64,000 nucleotides of DNA, taken from assembly GCA_951802425.1 (NCBI GenBank), contig OX637795.1, forward strand, positions 3,142,501-3,206,500. Direction: 5' to 3'. The notes under the pieces are model-generated. The model was not told the DNA's origin. It saw nothing but the letters and a program-made list of their open reading frames with translations, and made no database searches. Within the stretch, counting starts at the first letter, position 1. Every line of letters starts with the position of its first letter. The translations under genes and the position numbers were made by a program. The DNA is from Clavaria fumosa (Eukaryota > Basidiomycota > Agaricomycetes > Agaricales > Clavariaceae). Of this stretch, positions 21,377 to 30,728 are shown piece by piece.

Positions 21377-23374
21377 ATGGCCAACCAACCGAGATATCCG
21401 CTCCGTGGCGCCCACGGGGCCCCTGCCTTTGACGGAGTACCGACACACCTCAACCGGTACTTCGAGGACATCGACATCGTGCTCACCGGCGTCAACCCGG
21501 ACGTTCCAGAACCCGATTTAATTCGGTACGCCAAGCACTATCTCGACACCGATACGTGTCTCCTCTGGGAGACTCTTTCACCTGACCCGGACCCGGTATG
21601 GACGTGGGATACCTTCAAAGCGGCCGTCCGACGACTTTATCCAGGATCTGATGGAGGTCGCTTATTTTCCGTCGCCGACCTGGACCGTTTCATATCGGAC
21701 TCGGCCCAAAAGGGAGTTTACACGCGCGCAGAACACGGAGAATACTATCGGGACTTTCTCCGGATCACCTCGCACTTGATCACATCACAGCGTATGTCCA
21801 CAAATGACAGGAACCGACTTTACATCCTCGGATTTGGGGATCATACAAGGCGTCGGATCGAAAGCCGACTCGCTATCATACTACCAAACCACCATCCGGA
21901 GGATCCTTACCCCATGAATGAAGTACATGGTGCAGCTGAATTTCTTCTCTCCTCGACGTCCCCCCACTCTGCGACAACCGATCAACTTTCCGGACCCGTC
22001 CGTCTCGCATCTTCAGCCCCCGGGAGAGAAACGAAACCGGTAGTCAAGAAGGAAGAATTTGATATGTCCGCAGCCTGGGCAACATTCGCTTCCACAATGG
22101 CTCGCCTGGAATCGATTTTGACAGCCCAATCTCTCGAACCGGCAAGACACTCCGCTCCCCGGACAACGAACTCTCCCGCAGGCCGGACGTGTAATTTCTG
22201 TTCGGAAATAGGTCATTTTGTTAGTGCCTGTCCGAAGGCCCTCGAATACATTAAGTCCGGCAAATGTATACGGAACACAGAAGGCAGGATTTGTCTCCCC
22301 TCCGGACGATATTTGCCAGGCACTATCTCAGGGAACAACCTATCCGAGCGCTTCGACAAGTACTACGCTACATACCAATCCCAGAACACGCAACCGGCGA
22401 CAACCGCGGTATTTGAAGCACAGCCGATCGGACAATCCGCTCACCCCCCGGACATGGAAGACGATTCGGACGAGGAAGATGACGAGAATACCGTGTTGGA
22501 AAACATGGTCCGCACCTTTGCAAACGATGTCGCGAAGAAAGTAGACAAGGGCAAAAGGAAAGCACCCACACCCAGGAATACCGATCCTCAGCCATCTAGG
22601 TTACCGCCCCCACCCGCCGTTGTTATTACGCCGCCTCAGGTCACTCGTCCATCAAAGCCGGAGAAAATCGAACGACCCGACGTCCAGTACCATTACCAAG
22701 CTCCGATCGAAAATCCGGTAACCGTTCAACAAGTATTCGATCGCGCACTCGACATGCCAGTCCGCGTCACACCTCGCGAACTACTCGCCATTTCCGGAGA
22801 CATCCGCAAAAAGATGAAGGATGTGGTTACCGCTCGTCGCGTTCCGGTCACCGCGTCCGTCGTACAGGATACGCTCTATACAAACATTACGGTCCCGGAC
22901 ACCTCCGATCTTGTTGTCGCCGTCGACGCTGCTCCGCTCCGCATCGTAGAAGGGATATTGGACAACCGGATCGCCGCGGAGTGCCTGCTCGACCAAGGCA
23001 GCTCAATTGTGGCAATGCGAAGAGACGTTTGGGAGAAACTCGGCAACCCACTACACTCCGAGAACGTTATTCACATGGAATCCTCTCATGGCACCATCGC
23101 TCCGACCCTCGGACTCATCAAGAATTTCCCCCTACAGATCGGTCCGTGCACATTCCATGTTCAAATGCAAGTAGCAGACACGTTGCCCTGCGAGGTTCTT
23201 GTCGGACGACCATTTTTCATGTTAACCGGTTCCCAAACGATTGACCATCCCCACGGGGCCCAGGACCTTATTCTCAACGATCCAAACACCGGAGAAAGAA
23301 TCATAGTGCCAACAAAGGAGCGAATCCCGATCCGCAAATCCTTGAAGAACAAGAAACCGCATCCGGATTTTTGA
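21377..23374 (+). CDS. gag: Gag-protease polyprotein of element B
   Basis: 665 residues from the ATG at 21377. The frame is open for over 300 bp upstream but without ATG. A capsid-like helical region lies at about residues 15-190, a zinc knuckle CX2CX4HX4C near residue 272 and an acidic linker at about 350-400. An aspartic protease motif L-L-D-Q-G-S-S-I is near residue 537, with Gln where most families have Ser or Thr. Protease is therefore carried in the Gag frame, unlike in element 1. The stop TGA at 23372-23374 overlaps the pol frame by one register. Confidence 0.92.
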   Translation: MANQPRYPLRGAHGAPAFDGVPTHLNRYFEDIDIVLTGVNPDVPEPDLIRYAKHYLDTDTCLLWETLSPDPDPVWTWDTFKAAVRRLYPGSDGGRLFSVADLDRFISDSAQKGVYTRAEHGEYYRDFLRITSHLITSQRMSTNDRNRLYILGFGDHTRRRIESRLAIILPNHHPEDPYPMNEVHGAAEFLLSSTSPHSATTDQLSGPVRLASSAPGRETKPVVKKEEFDMSAAWATFASTMARLESILTAQSLEPARHSAPRTTNSPAGRTCNFCSEIGHFVSACPKALEYIKSGKCIRNTEGRICLPSGRYLPGTISGNNLSERFDKYYATYQSQNTQPATTAVFEAQPIGQSAHPPDMEDDSDEEDDENTVLENMVRTFANDVAKKVDKGKRKAPTPRNTDPQPSRLPPPPAVVITPPQVTRPSKPEKIERPDVQYHYQAPIENPVTVQQVFDRALDMPVRVTPRELLAISGDIRKKMKDVVTARRVPVTASVVQDTLYTNITVPDTSDLVVAVDAAPLRIVEGILDNRIAAECLLDQGSSIVAMRRDVWEKLGNPLHSENVIHMESSHGTIAPTLGLIKNFPLQIGPCTFHVQMQVADTLPCEVLVGRPFFMLTGSQTIDHPHGAQDLILNDPNTGERIIVPTKERIPIRKSLKNKKPHPDF

Positions 23375-26300
23375 GAGCTGGAGCCTCGAATGTCCGCAAA
23401 CCAACGGACTTACCTCCGATCAATGCGGACACGGAAGCTATACCCAGATACGAGACTCCAGCCATTTTTCCTACTTCCGTTCACGTTCCCTTATCGTTTT
23501 CCCTTATAAACCCAGTCTCTCTCGACCCCTTCCCCTGTATCAGTATCTCGGACGTTTCTCTCGATTCCGCTGATTCCCCAGTCGCTATCGGACGTGAACC
23601 GTCGCGTCCAAATGTTGCAACCCCCTTGTACAACAAAACCCCCGAAATAAATTCCCTGTCTACGGACGCCGTTCTTCCAGTTTACTTGGGAAAGAAATAT
23701 AAGAAAGTCGCGAATCGCGTCAATCCGATCAAAGCGACAGTACCCAAAGAATTCCGGATTGTCCGACGCCGACACCCGGACCCCCTAGCCGATATGCCAA
23801 CTCTTCCGACCCATCCCCCCGATTTCACCCCCGGTCTTCGATACACTCAAAACCGGAAAGACACGCACAACGCCAACCCCACCGGATTCTTATGGCCGGA
23901 GGAAGAAAAACTCGTTCACCATCTTATTAAAGCCCAGGAAGACGCCTTCGCTTGGAAAGAGACCGAAAAAGGACGATTCGACGCAAAATACTTCGATCCG
24001 ATTATTATCCCGACAGTCGAACATATCCCTTGGATCTTCAAAAATATACCGATTCCCCCCGGTATTTACGACGAAGTTCTCAAAGTAATCCGGGAAAAGA
24101 TCGCAGCCGGCGTTTATGAAGAATCCAACTCTTCTTATCGGTCCCAGTGGTTTTGCGTGTTAAAGAAAGACGGAAAGTCTCTCCGACTCGTGCACAACCT
24201 CCAGCCGCTTAACAAAATCACTATCGGCGATTCCGCGGTCCCCCCGATAATGGAGGTATTTGCGGAATCATTCGCCGGACGCGGATGTTACGGATCACTC
24301 GACCTTTTCGTCTCCTTCGATCAGCGGTCTCTGGACGAACGAAGCCGAGACCTCACCACGTTTCAAACCCCTCTCGGAGCAAAACGGCTCACCTGCGTCC
24401 CCATGGGATACACCAACGCGACGCAGATTATGCATGGAGACGTCACGCATGTTCTACAAGATGAAATTCCGCACGTAACCATCCCATTCGTAGACGATGT
24501 AGCGATCAAGGGCCCGGAAACCCGATACGAGCTTCCGGACGGCACCTACGAGACGATCCCTGAGAATCCGCAAATACGACGATTTGTTTGGGAGCATTTA
24601 AATAACGTCAACCGGGTGCTCCAACGAATCAAGAAAGTCGGAGGAACCTTTAACGGCAAGAAAACGACAATTTGCGTTCCCGAAGCAGTCGTTACCGGAC
24701 ATACGTGCACATACGAAGGACGAGTTCCGGATGCCTCCAACGTTCAGCGTATCCGGGACTGGCCTCCTTGCAAAACCCTGACCGATGTCCGATCATTTTT
24801 AGGGGTTTGCGGACTACTCCGGATATTCATTAAAAACTACGCCGTACTTGCCCGACCTCTTGTCAGTCTAACTCGCAAGGACGTGCCATTCAGATTCGAA
24901 AAAGAAGAACAAAACTCGATGGACCGACTCAAACACGCGATTCTGAACTCATCCGCCATCCGACCAATCGACTACCGCTCCGGACAACCCGTAATCCTCA
25001 CCGTCGACTCATCAAATATCGCCGTTGGTTTCGCACTCTTCCAAATTGGAGAAGATGGAATACGATATCCCTCCCGCTTTGGCTCCATTACCTGGAACGA
25101 ACGCGAGGCCCGATACTCACAAGCAAAAATCGAATTATACGGACTCTTCCGCGCACTTCGGTCGTACCGGATTTACCTTATAGGCCTTCCGAAATTTACT
25201 GTCGAAATGGACGCGAAGTTCATTAAGGGTATGCTAAACAATCCGGACATTCAACCCAACGCTGCCATGAATCGATGGATTGCCGGTATACTACTCTTCG
25301 ATTTCGATCTTGTTCATATTCCCGCAGATAAGCACACCGGAGCCGACGGACTATCACGCCGACGTGCCGCAGATGGTGAAGAAGATACCGAGTCTGAAGA
25401 TCACGAAGAATGGATCGATCGGAGCTACGTATTCGCCATGGAACACATGAATCGAGCACCGGACGCTTCCTACACATCCGAGACACGACTCGCCGGCATC
25501 ACCCATACTCGCTTCAAAGTTTACACAGGATCGACGCTACTCAATTCGACGGTACCACCCGAGGAATCACCGACCCCGAACGAATCTTCCGCCGTCCTTA
25601 TACCCCGATCCGATGCAGCAAACAAAAGAGAAGAACAGATTCGCAAAATTGAATCTTTCCTTCGAAACCCGATCCGTCCCTCCGGCATTGACGCAAACCA
25701 GTTCCGACGACTGGTCCGCTCCGCATCCGAGTTCTTCATCCTAGATGACAAATTATGGCGTCGCCGACCTAACGGATACCACCAAGTAGTACCTCCGGAC
25801 CACAAACGTCTCGCAATTATCACAGAGGCACACGATTCACTCGGCCACAAAGGTGTTTACGTTATCCGGACACGTATTCTAAATCGGTTCTGGTGGCCGG
25901 TGCTGGATCAAGACGTAAAATGGTTTGTCAAAACTTGTCACCAATGCCAAACTCGGCAAATCCGGAAGATCTTCATTCCACCGACGGTCGCTACACCGGC
26001 CGGTCTTTTCCGTCGAGCGCACATTGATACTATGTTCCTACCAAGAGCCCGCGGTTTCCGACTTCTCGTCCACGCCCGATGCTCGTTATCCGCATATCCG
26101 GAAGCAAGACCGCTACGAAACGAGACCGCCCGACTTCTCGGAACCTTCATATTCGAAGATATACTATGCCGATGGGGAGCAGTAGAAGAGATTATCACGG
26201 ATAACGGAGCCCCATTTATCAAAGCCCTCGATTTCCTTAAGAAACGGTACGGAATCCATCACATCCGTATATCCGGATACAACTCCCGCGCTAACGGCGT

Positions 26301-27108
26301 CATCGAACGTGCCCATCGATCGGTCCGTGAGTCGTTAATCAAAGCAGCAGATGGAGACGAATCGAAATGGCCGGACGTTTTACCCTCAGTCATTTGGGCA
26401 GAACGAACCACGATCCAACGGTCCACCGGCCACTCCCCATTTTACATCGCACATGGCGTCGAACCGCTTTTCCCCTTCGACATATCCGAAGCAACATATT
26501 TAATTCCGACCGCCGACGCCCCGATGACCACTCCGGAACTGATAGCCCTTCGTGCCCGCCAACTGCAAAAACGAGAAGAAGATCTAGCAACAATCGCCGA
26601 TAAAGTGCTCGCTGCCCGCAAACAATCCGTCAAGCAGTTCATCGACGCACACCGGAAGTCTATTATCGACTACGACTTCCAACCCGGATCGTTGGTATTG
26701 ATCCGCAATTCGGCCGTTGAAATGGAATTAAATCGAAAAACAAAACCGCGATTCTTCGGACCGATGATCGTCGTTCGCCGAACACAATATGGCGCCTATA
26801 TTCTCTCGGAACTCGACGGCGCCGTTTCCAAAATCCACTACGCAGCTTTCCGCATCATTCCCTACTATCCGAGGTCGCAAACATCGATTCCGGTCACTTC
26901 TATCATCGACCAAACGACGGAGATAAACGAGGACATCTCTCCCTATCAAATACACGAGGCGTCACCCAACTCTATCGACAGAGAAGATGAGCAAAACCAA
27001 GCGGCTGACCTATCCGATGAATCCGATAATGAAACCACCGACGACGACACTGCAGAAACTCGTCCGCAACGCTCCGGAGCAACCCGGAACCTTCGGCCTC
27101 GCCATTAA
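23371..27108 (+). CDS. pol: Pol polyprotein of element B (RT, RNase H, integrase)
   Basis: 1245 codons with no stop. RT lies at about residues 240-420 with F-V-D-D-V near 373. RNase H begins near residue 544 with T-V-D-S-S and continues to H-x-x-G-A-D-G-L-S-R. An H-H-C-C finger is at about 820-860, and an integrase core has Asp near 884, D-N-G near 944 and Glu near 977. The RT-RNase H-integrase order makes it Ty3-like, and there is no chromodomain. The frame starts in the -1 register over the gag stop and has no nearby ATG, so frameshifting or reinitiation is inferred. The listed start is the first codon of the open frame, not a proven start. Confidence 0.92.
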   Translation: MRAGASNVRKPTDLPPINADTEAIPRYETPAIFPTSVHVPLSFSLINPVSLDPFPCISISDVSLDSADSPVAIGREPSRPNVATPLYNKTPEINSLSTDAVLPVYLGKKYKKVANRVNPIKATVPKEFRIVRRRHPDPLADMPTLPTHPPDFTPGLRYTQNRKDTHNANPTGFLWPEEEKLVHHLIKAQEDAFAWKETEKGRFDAKYFDPIIIPTVEHIPWIFKNIPIPPGIYDEVLKVIREKIAAGVYEESNSSYRSQWFCVLKKDGKSLRLVHNLQPLNKITIGDSAVPPIMEVFAESFAGRGCYGSLDLFVSFDQRSLDERSRDLTTFQTPLGAKRLTCVPMGYTNATQIMHGDVTHVLQDEIPHVTIPFVDDVAIKGPETRYELPDGTYETIPENPQIRRFVWEHLNNVNRVLQRIKKVGGTFNGKKTTICVPEAVVTGHTCTYEGRVPDASNVQRIRDWPPCKTLTDVRSFLGVCGLLRIFIKNYAVLARPLVSLTRKDVPFRFEKEEQNSMDRLKHAILNSSAIRPIDYRSGQPVILTVDSSNIAVGFALFQIGEDGIRYPSRFGSITWNEREARYSQAKIELYGLFRALRSYRIYLIGLPKFTVEMDAKFIKGMLNNPDIQPNAAMNRWIAGILLFDFDLVHIPADKHTGADGLSRRRAADGEEDTESEDHEEWIDRSYVFAMEHMNRAPDASYTSETRLAGITHTRFKVYTGSTLLNSTVPPEESPTPNESSAVLIPRSDAANKREEQIRKIESFLRNPIRPSGIDANQFRRLVRSASEFFILDDKLWRRRPNGYHQVVPPDHKRLAIITEAHDSLGHKGVYVIRTRILNRFWWPVLDQDVKWFVKTCHQCQTRQIRKIFIPPTVATPAGLFRRAHIDTMFLPRARGFRLLVHARCSLSAYPEARPLRNETARLLGTFIFEDILCRWGAVEEIITDNGAPFIKALDFLKKRYGIHHIRISGYNSRANGVIERAHRSVRESLIKAADGDESKWPDVLPSVIWAERTTIQRSTGHSPFYIAHGVEPLFPFDISEATYLIPTADAPMTTPELIALRARQLQKREEDLATIADKVLAARKQSVKQFIDAHRKSIIDYDFQPGSLVLIRNSAVEMELNRKTKPRFFGPMIVVRRTQYGAYILSELDGAVSKIHYAAFRIIPYYPRSQTSIPVTSIIDQTTEINEDISPYQIHEASPNSIDREDEQNQAADLSDESDNETTDDDTAETRPQRSGATRNLRPRH

Positions 27109-27166
27109 GTATTTTTTCTCCATCATATCCTTCATTTTTCTATACTTCACATTGATTCACACCTTC

Positions 27167-27187
27167 AAAAAAAAAAAAAAAAAAAAA
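27167..27187 (+). repeat. 21-base A tract between pol and the antisense gene
   Basis: A run of A sits where the pol and antisense transcripts converge, at the same place as the 28-A tract of element A. Confidence 0.9.
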
Positions 27188-27329
27188 TCGAAATTTCGGA
27201 CAAGTCCAAACTTTATACCCGACGTTCTTTCAACCATTTTCTCACATTCTCACATTCCTCACTTATCCCACACGACATACCATACCAAATAGAAAAAGAA
27301 AAACATATATAAAAACAAAAACAAAATAT

Positions 27330-28804
27330 TTACTTAGAGGACGACTCGCCAAGGAGGAGCATCCGGAGCAGCTCCGCTCCGGCCTTCACCTGGTCCGCCC
27401 CCCTCTCCATCATCTCCAGCGCCCTATCGAGCGCCTCCCTCCCGGACACCCCTCGCGCCACCTCCCGCTCCTTACCCTTCCGACTTGGTCCCGCCTCCGC
27501 CTTCTTCTTCTTTGCCGGCGGCTCCTCCACCAGCTCCACACTGGTATCCTCCTCAATCTCGTCCTCCTCCTCCGGCGTCGTCTCCTCGCGAACCGGTACC
27601 CGCGTCGCACCTCGCCTCGGCCTCTTACTTCCGCTCGCTCCCGCCGCCTTCGGACCTGTTCCGATACGTTAGCAAATGCGGACCCGATACCTTCTCGACA
27701 TACCTTCCGTTCCGGACACCGCCGCTCTCTCTGTTTTCGCTCCTGAAACACACCTATCATTTGTCTCATCATGAAAAATAAAAAGAATACCACTTACCTC
27801 GCACAGCCGACAGACTGCACGATACCTTATACGTCCGGCACCACCGGCACGCTATCCCCTCCACTCCGTAGCACGCCCGCCACTTCCGGGTGCACTCCTT
27901 GCACCCCGGAACGTGCTCCTAATCATTATATCAGACGTCGAAAAAGCCTCACATATCTTAATTAACCACTCACCTTATCTCCAGGCTGCCGCGCAGCCCG
28001 GGACTCTATGTCGCTCTTCGCCCCGCCTCTCCTCCCTCGCCCTCGCTCCGCTGCCTTCCGCCTCGCGATCTCCACCCACACCGGAGTCGCCATCATCCGC
28101 GCACCGTCCCGGTGCACGAACATCGGCTCCTCCACCGACTGCTCGCCTCCCCCGGCCACCGCACTCACCGCCGCCACCTCGTCCACACGCAGCTCTCCGG
28201 CGTCCGGTGATATCATCGTCGTTGTTACCGCCGCTGCACCGGACTCCGCCGCTCCCGTCGTCGTCGTTGTTGCCGCCGCCGCCGCCTCGCCCTCGTCGTC
28301 GCTGTCACTTACGACAATTAAGCGCGCCCGGGCAAGGCGCGCCCTCTTCTCGGCAGCCCTCGCCGCCTCCGCCCGCCTCTCCTCCGCCTCCGCCTCTGCT
28401 GCGGCCCGCTCAGTAGCCGCCCTCTCCTCGCTCGTGCGCTGTTTCTCGGCCTCGACCTCCTCCCGCCTTCTCGTCCGCTCAGCGGACCACTCGTCCCCGC
28501 GGAGCTTCCGCCACTTCTTGAGCCTTCGCGCGACCCGGACGAGTCCCTCGTCCACCTCCACGTCGTCGTCGATCGCTGCCACATATCCGGCAAGAAAATC
28601 GTCCTAAAAACGTTGTCAGTGCGATACAAAAAAAAGTACGAAAGATTCTCGTTCACGCACCGCGTCACCCGCATACGTCCCCACCCACTCCGCGCACTCT
28701 CCATCCTGCCCCCGATCCGGCAACTCCTCGCCCGGCGCCATGGCCTGCGCCTCGGTCATCGCCTGGACTGCGTTTCGAAAGATTGAAGAATCGAAGTTTT
28801 CCAT
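27330..28804 (-). CDS. antisense cargo gene: Zn2Cys6-type protein, five exons
   Basis: Exons (minus): 28804-28661, 28603-27974, 27918-27798, 27742-27704, 27655-27330. Introns are 57, 55, 55 and 48 bp, GT..AG, with CTGAC, CTGAT and CTAAC branch-like sites. The 1260-nt sum is in frame: 419 residues. Exon 2 encodes a long charged, Ala/Glu/Arg-rich coiled-coil-like region and a Ser/Asp patch. Exon 3 encodes CX2CX6CX7CX2CX6C, the spacing of a fungal Zn2Cys6 binuclear cluster. Exon 5 encodes an acidic stretch, K-K-K-K and a helical C-terminus. All six cysteines and the exon pattern are conserved in element A. It is probably nuclear and DNA-binding (inference). I know of no named family for it. Confidence 0.78.
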
Positions 28805-28922
28805 TGTCGGAGAGTTGACGTGTTGCTGTCGCTGGAGAAAACACAAGGGTGTGTTTGGACCTATGTGCACCCACACGACGCGTACTTCACGATCAACAAA
28901 CCGTTATTTGGCCTTGTTTGGT

Positions 28923-28942
28923 TGCAACCGAGGGCGGTTGCA
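28923..28942. promoter_or_regulatory. perfect dyad with everted CGG triplets
   Basis: TGCAACCG, spacer AGGG, CGGTTGCA: 8-bp arms, perfect inverted repeat, with CCG-N4-CGG at its centre. It lies between the start of the antisense gene and the 3' LTR, where that gene's promoter is expected. Element A has a degraded copy near 30700. Confidence 0.55.
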
Positions 28943-28961
28943 TTTTCAGCCCCCGGGAGAA

Positions 28962-29879
28962 TGTAAGGACCATATGCGATCTAAACACGGAAACATGACA
29001 GATACCGACTATCCGGATGTTTTGCGATCCAAAGAAATTACGTGCGATACGAACCGATAACGATCCGACACCGTCCGATAACGACCGATAGTATCCGATA
29101 CATGTCCGATGTCGGACACTTCGGTCTTCAATCCCCCGTGACGATCACAGCCCACCGCTCTCACACACCGCCCACGCCTCTCTATTTCACCTCTCCAGCA
29201 CGGTCAGCGCTCGACATACACACTATTCCATTCCCATTCCTTTATTTCATATACCATGCTGTAAATTTCATATTATGATCCCTTTCAACCATTCAATCGT
29301 TTAAACGTTTCAAACCCTTTGCAGTACCTTGTCCATTGTTCTTAGTACCCCTTTGCTGTACCAGCCCCACTTTCCTTCAGTTTATGAGCGGTCCGGACAT
29401 TTGCTAGTTATCGGACATTTCATTCCTCCGAGCTACTCATTTCCCTTGTGATATAACTCCTTCATGTAACCCTTCACGCGACATGGCGCTGTTCCATGTG
29501 TTTTCCGGACATTTCCGTACATTCCAATTTGCTGTACTTACAGAACTGTACTTAAGTACACTCCGGACCTCTCTGAAAGACAGCTTTCTGAACCCCTTCT
29601 CTCTGTTAGAAACCTCACCTAAGCTCACCCGTCGTCGCAACCTTCGATCCGCTGGCCTCCGTCGTTGCCGGCCCTTCGTCTTATCGCACCATCCTTATCG
29701 GATTTTATCGGACACATAGCAGAATATCCCGGACACCGTATATTTCTATTTCTCACATATTTTGAATTCATACTCCACATCCTCAAGGGTGTTTGGTGAA
29801 TCTCTAACGCCTTACAGGAACCCCTGAAGGACTTGACTGTAATCAAGCAGTTGCAGCAAGAACCGTAATACCCACTACA
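28962..29879 (+). repeat. 3' LTR of element B
   Basis: 918 bp, apparently identical to 20070-20987, preceded by the purine-rich GGGAGAA. Confidence 0.95.
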
Positions 29880-30568
29880 CCGCGACCTTCTCGGCTTTCA
29901 CCCCTGAAACACACCTTTTAGATTGATTCATCAAGAAATAAAAAGAATATTACTTACCTCGTACAGCCGAGAGACTGCACGACACCTTATAGTTCCGGCA
30001 CCACCGGCACGCCACTCCTTCCACTCCGTAGCACGAACGCCTCTTCTGGGCACACGCCTCACAGGCCGGGTCGTGCTCCTACTCACCGATCAGAAATCTA
30101 AGAATCAAAAACTCCAATTGACGACTTACCTTGTCCCCAGGCTGTCACGCAGCCCGGAGCTCGATGTCTGCCCCCACTCCGACCCTCCGCCCTCTCCTCG
30201 TCCGCACGTTCCTGTTCGGCTTCGGCCTCCTCCTGTTTCCTTGTCCGCTCGGTGGTCCATTCGTCCCCGCGGAGCCTTCGCCACTTTTTGAGCCTTCGCG
30301 CGACGAGGACGAGTCCTTCGTCCACCTCCACGTCATCGTCGATTGCGGCAACATAGCCCGCAAGGAAATCATCCTGAAAACTTGTCAGTGCAAAGTGAAA
30401 AAGAAAGAAAGAAACACCACGCACCGCATCACCCCCATACATCTGCACCCACTCCGCGTATTCACTGTCCTGCCCCCGCTCCGGTAATTCCTCACCCGGC
30501 GCCATGGTCCGCGCCTCCGTCATCGCCTGGGCCGCGTTCCGGAAAACAAGAGCGTCGAAGTTTTCCAT
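29880..30568 (-). pseudogene. antisense cargo gene of element A, 5' part
   Basis: Minus strand. ATG at 30568 opens exon 1, closely similar to B's. Exon 2 is shortened by an internal deletion of roughly 390 bp relative to B, and a TGA near its end replaces an Arg codon. Exon 3 (about 30075-29955) keeps all six Zn2Cys6 cysteines. Part of the 39-bp exon 4 is at 29903-29880, with the rest beyond element B. Splice sites are preserved, so B entered what had been a functional gene model. Confidence 0.7.
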
Positions 30569-30728
30569 TTTTTTTGGATGGTTGATGCATTGCTGTTATT
30601 GGAGAAGACACAAGTGCGTGTTTGGACCTATGTGCACCCACACAACGCGTACTTCACAATCAACAAACGATTATTTGGCCTTGTTTGGTCGCAACCAAGG
30701 GCGGTTGCATTTTCAGCCCCTGGGAGAA

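Larger units (their letters stand above)
20070..29879 (+). mobile_element. Ty3-type LTR retrotransposon, element B (young, coding regions intact)
   Basis: 9810 bp with two 918-bp LTRs between which I see no difference. Target duplication CCGC (ACCGC if the final LTR base is shared) is at 20066-20069 and 29880-29883. Gag-Pro (665 codons) and Pol (1245 codons) are open throughout. A five-exon antisense gene lies between pol and the 3' LTR. It is inserted in exon 4 of the antisense gene of element A. Identical LTRs and open frames point to a very recent insertion that may still be able to move. Confidence 0.95.

Noticed and set aside
23371..27108. Classification of element B as a DIRS or retrovirus-like element with an env gene
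   Set aside because: Domain order and a DDE integrase fit Ty3; the extra gene is antisense and has no membrane helix or signal peptide.
28008..28607. Plus-strand Ala/Ser-rich open frame of 199 codons in element B
   Set aside because: It is the complement of exon 2 of the antisense gene; the minus strand has consistent splice sites and conservation in element A.
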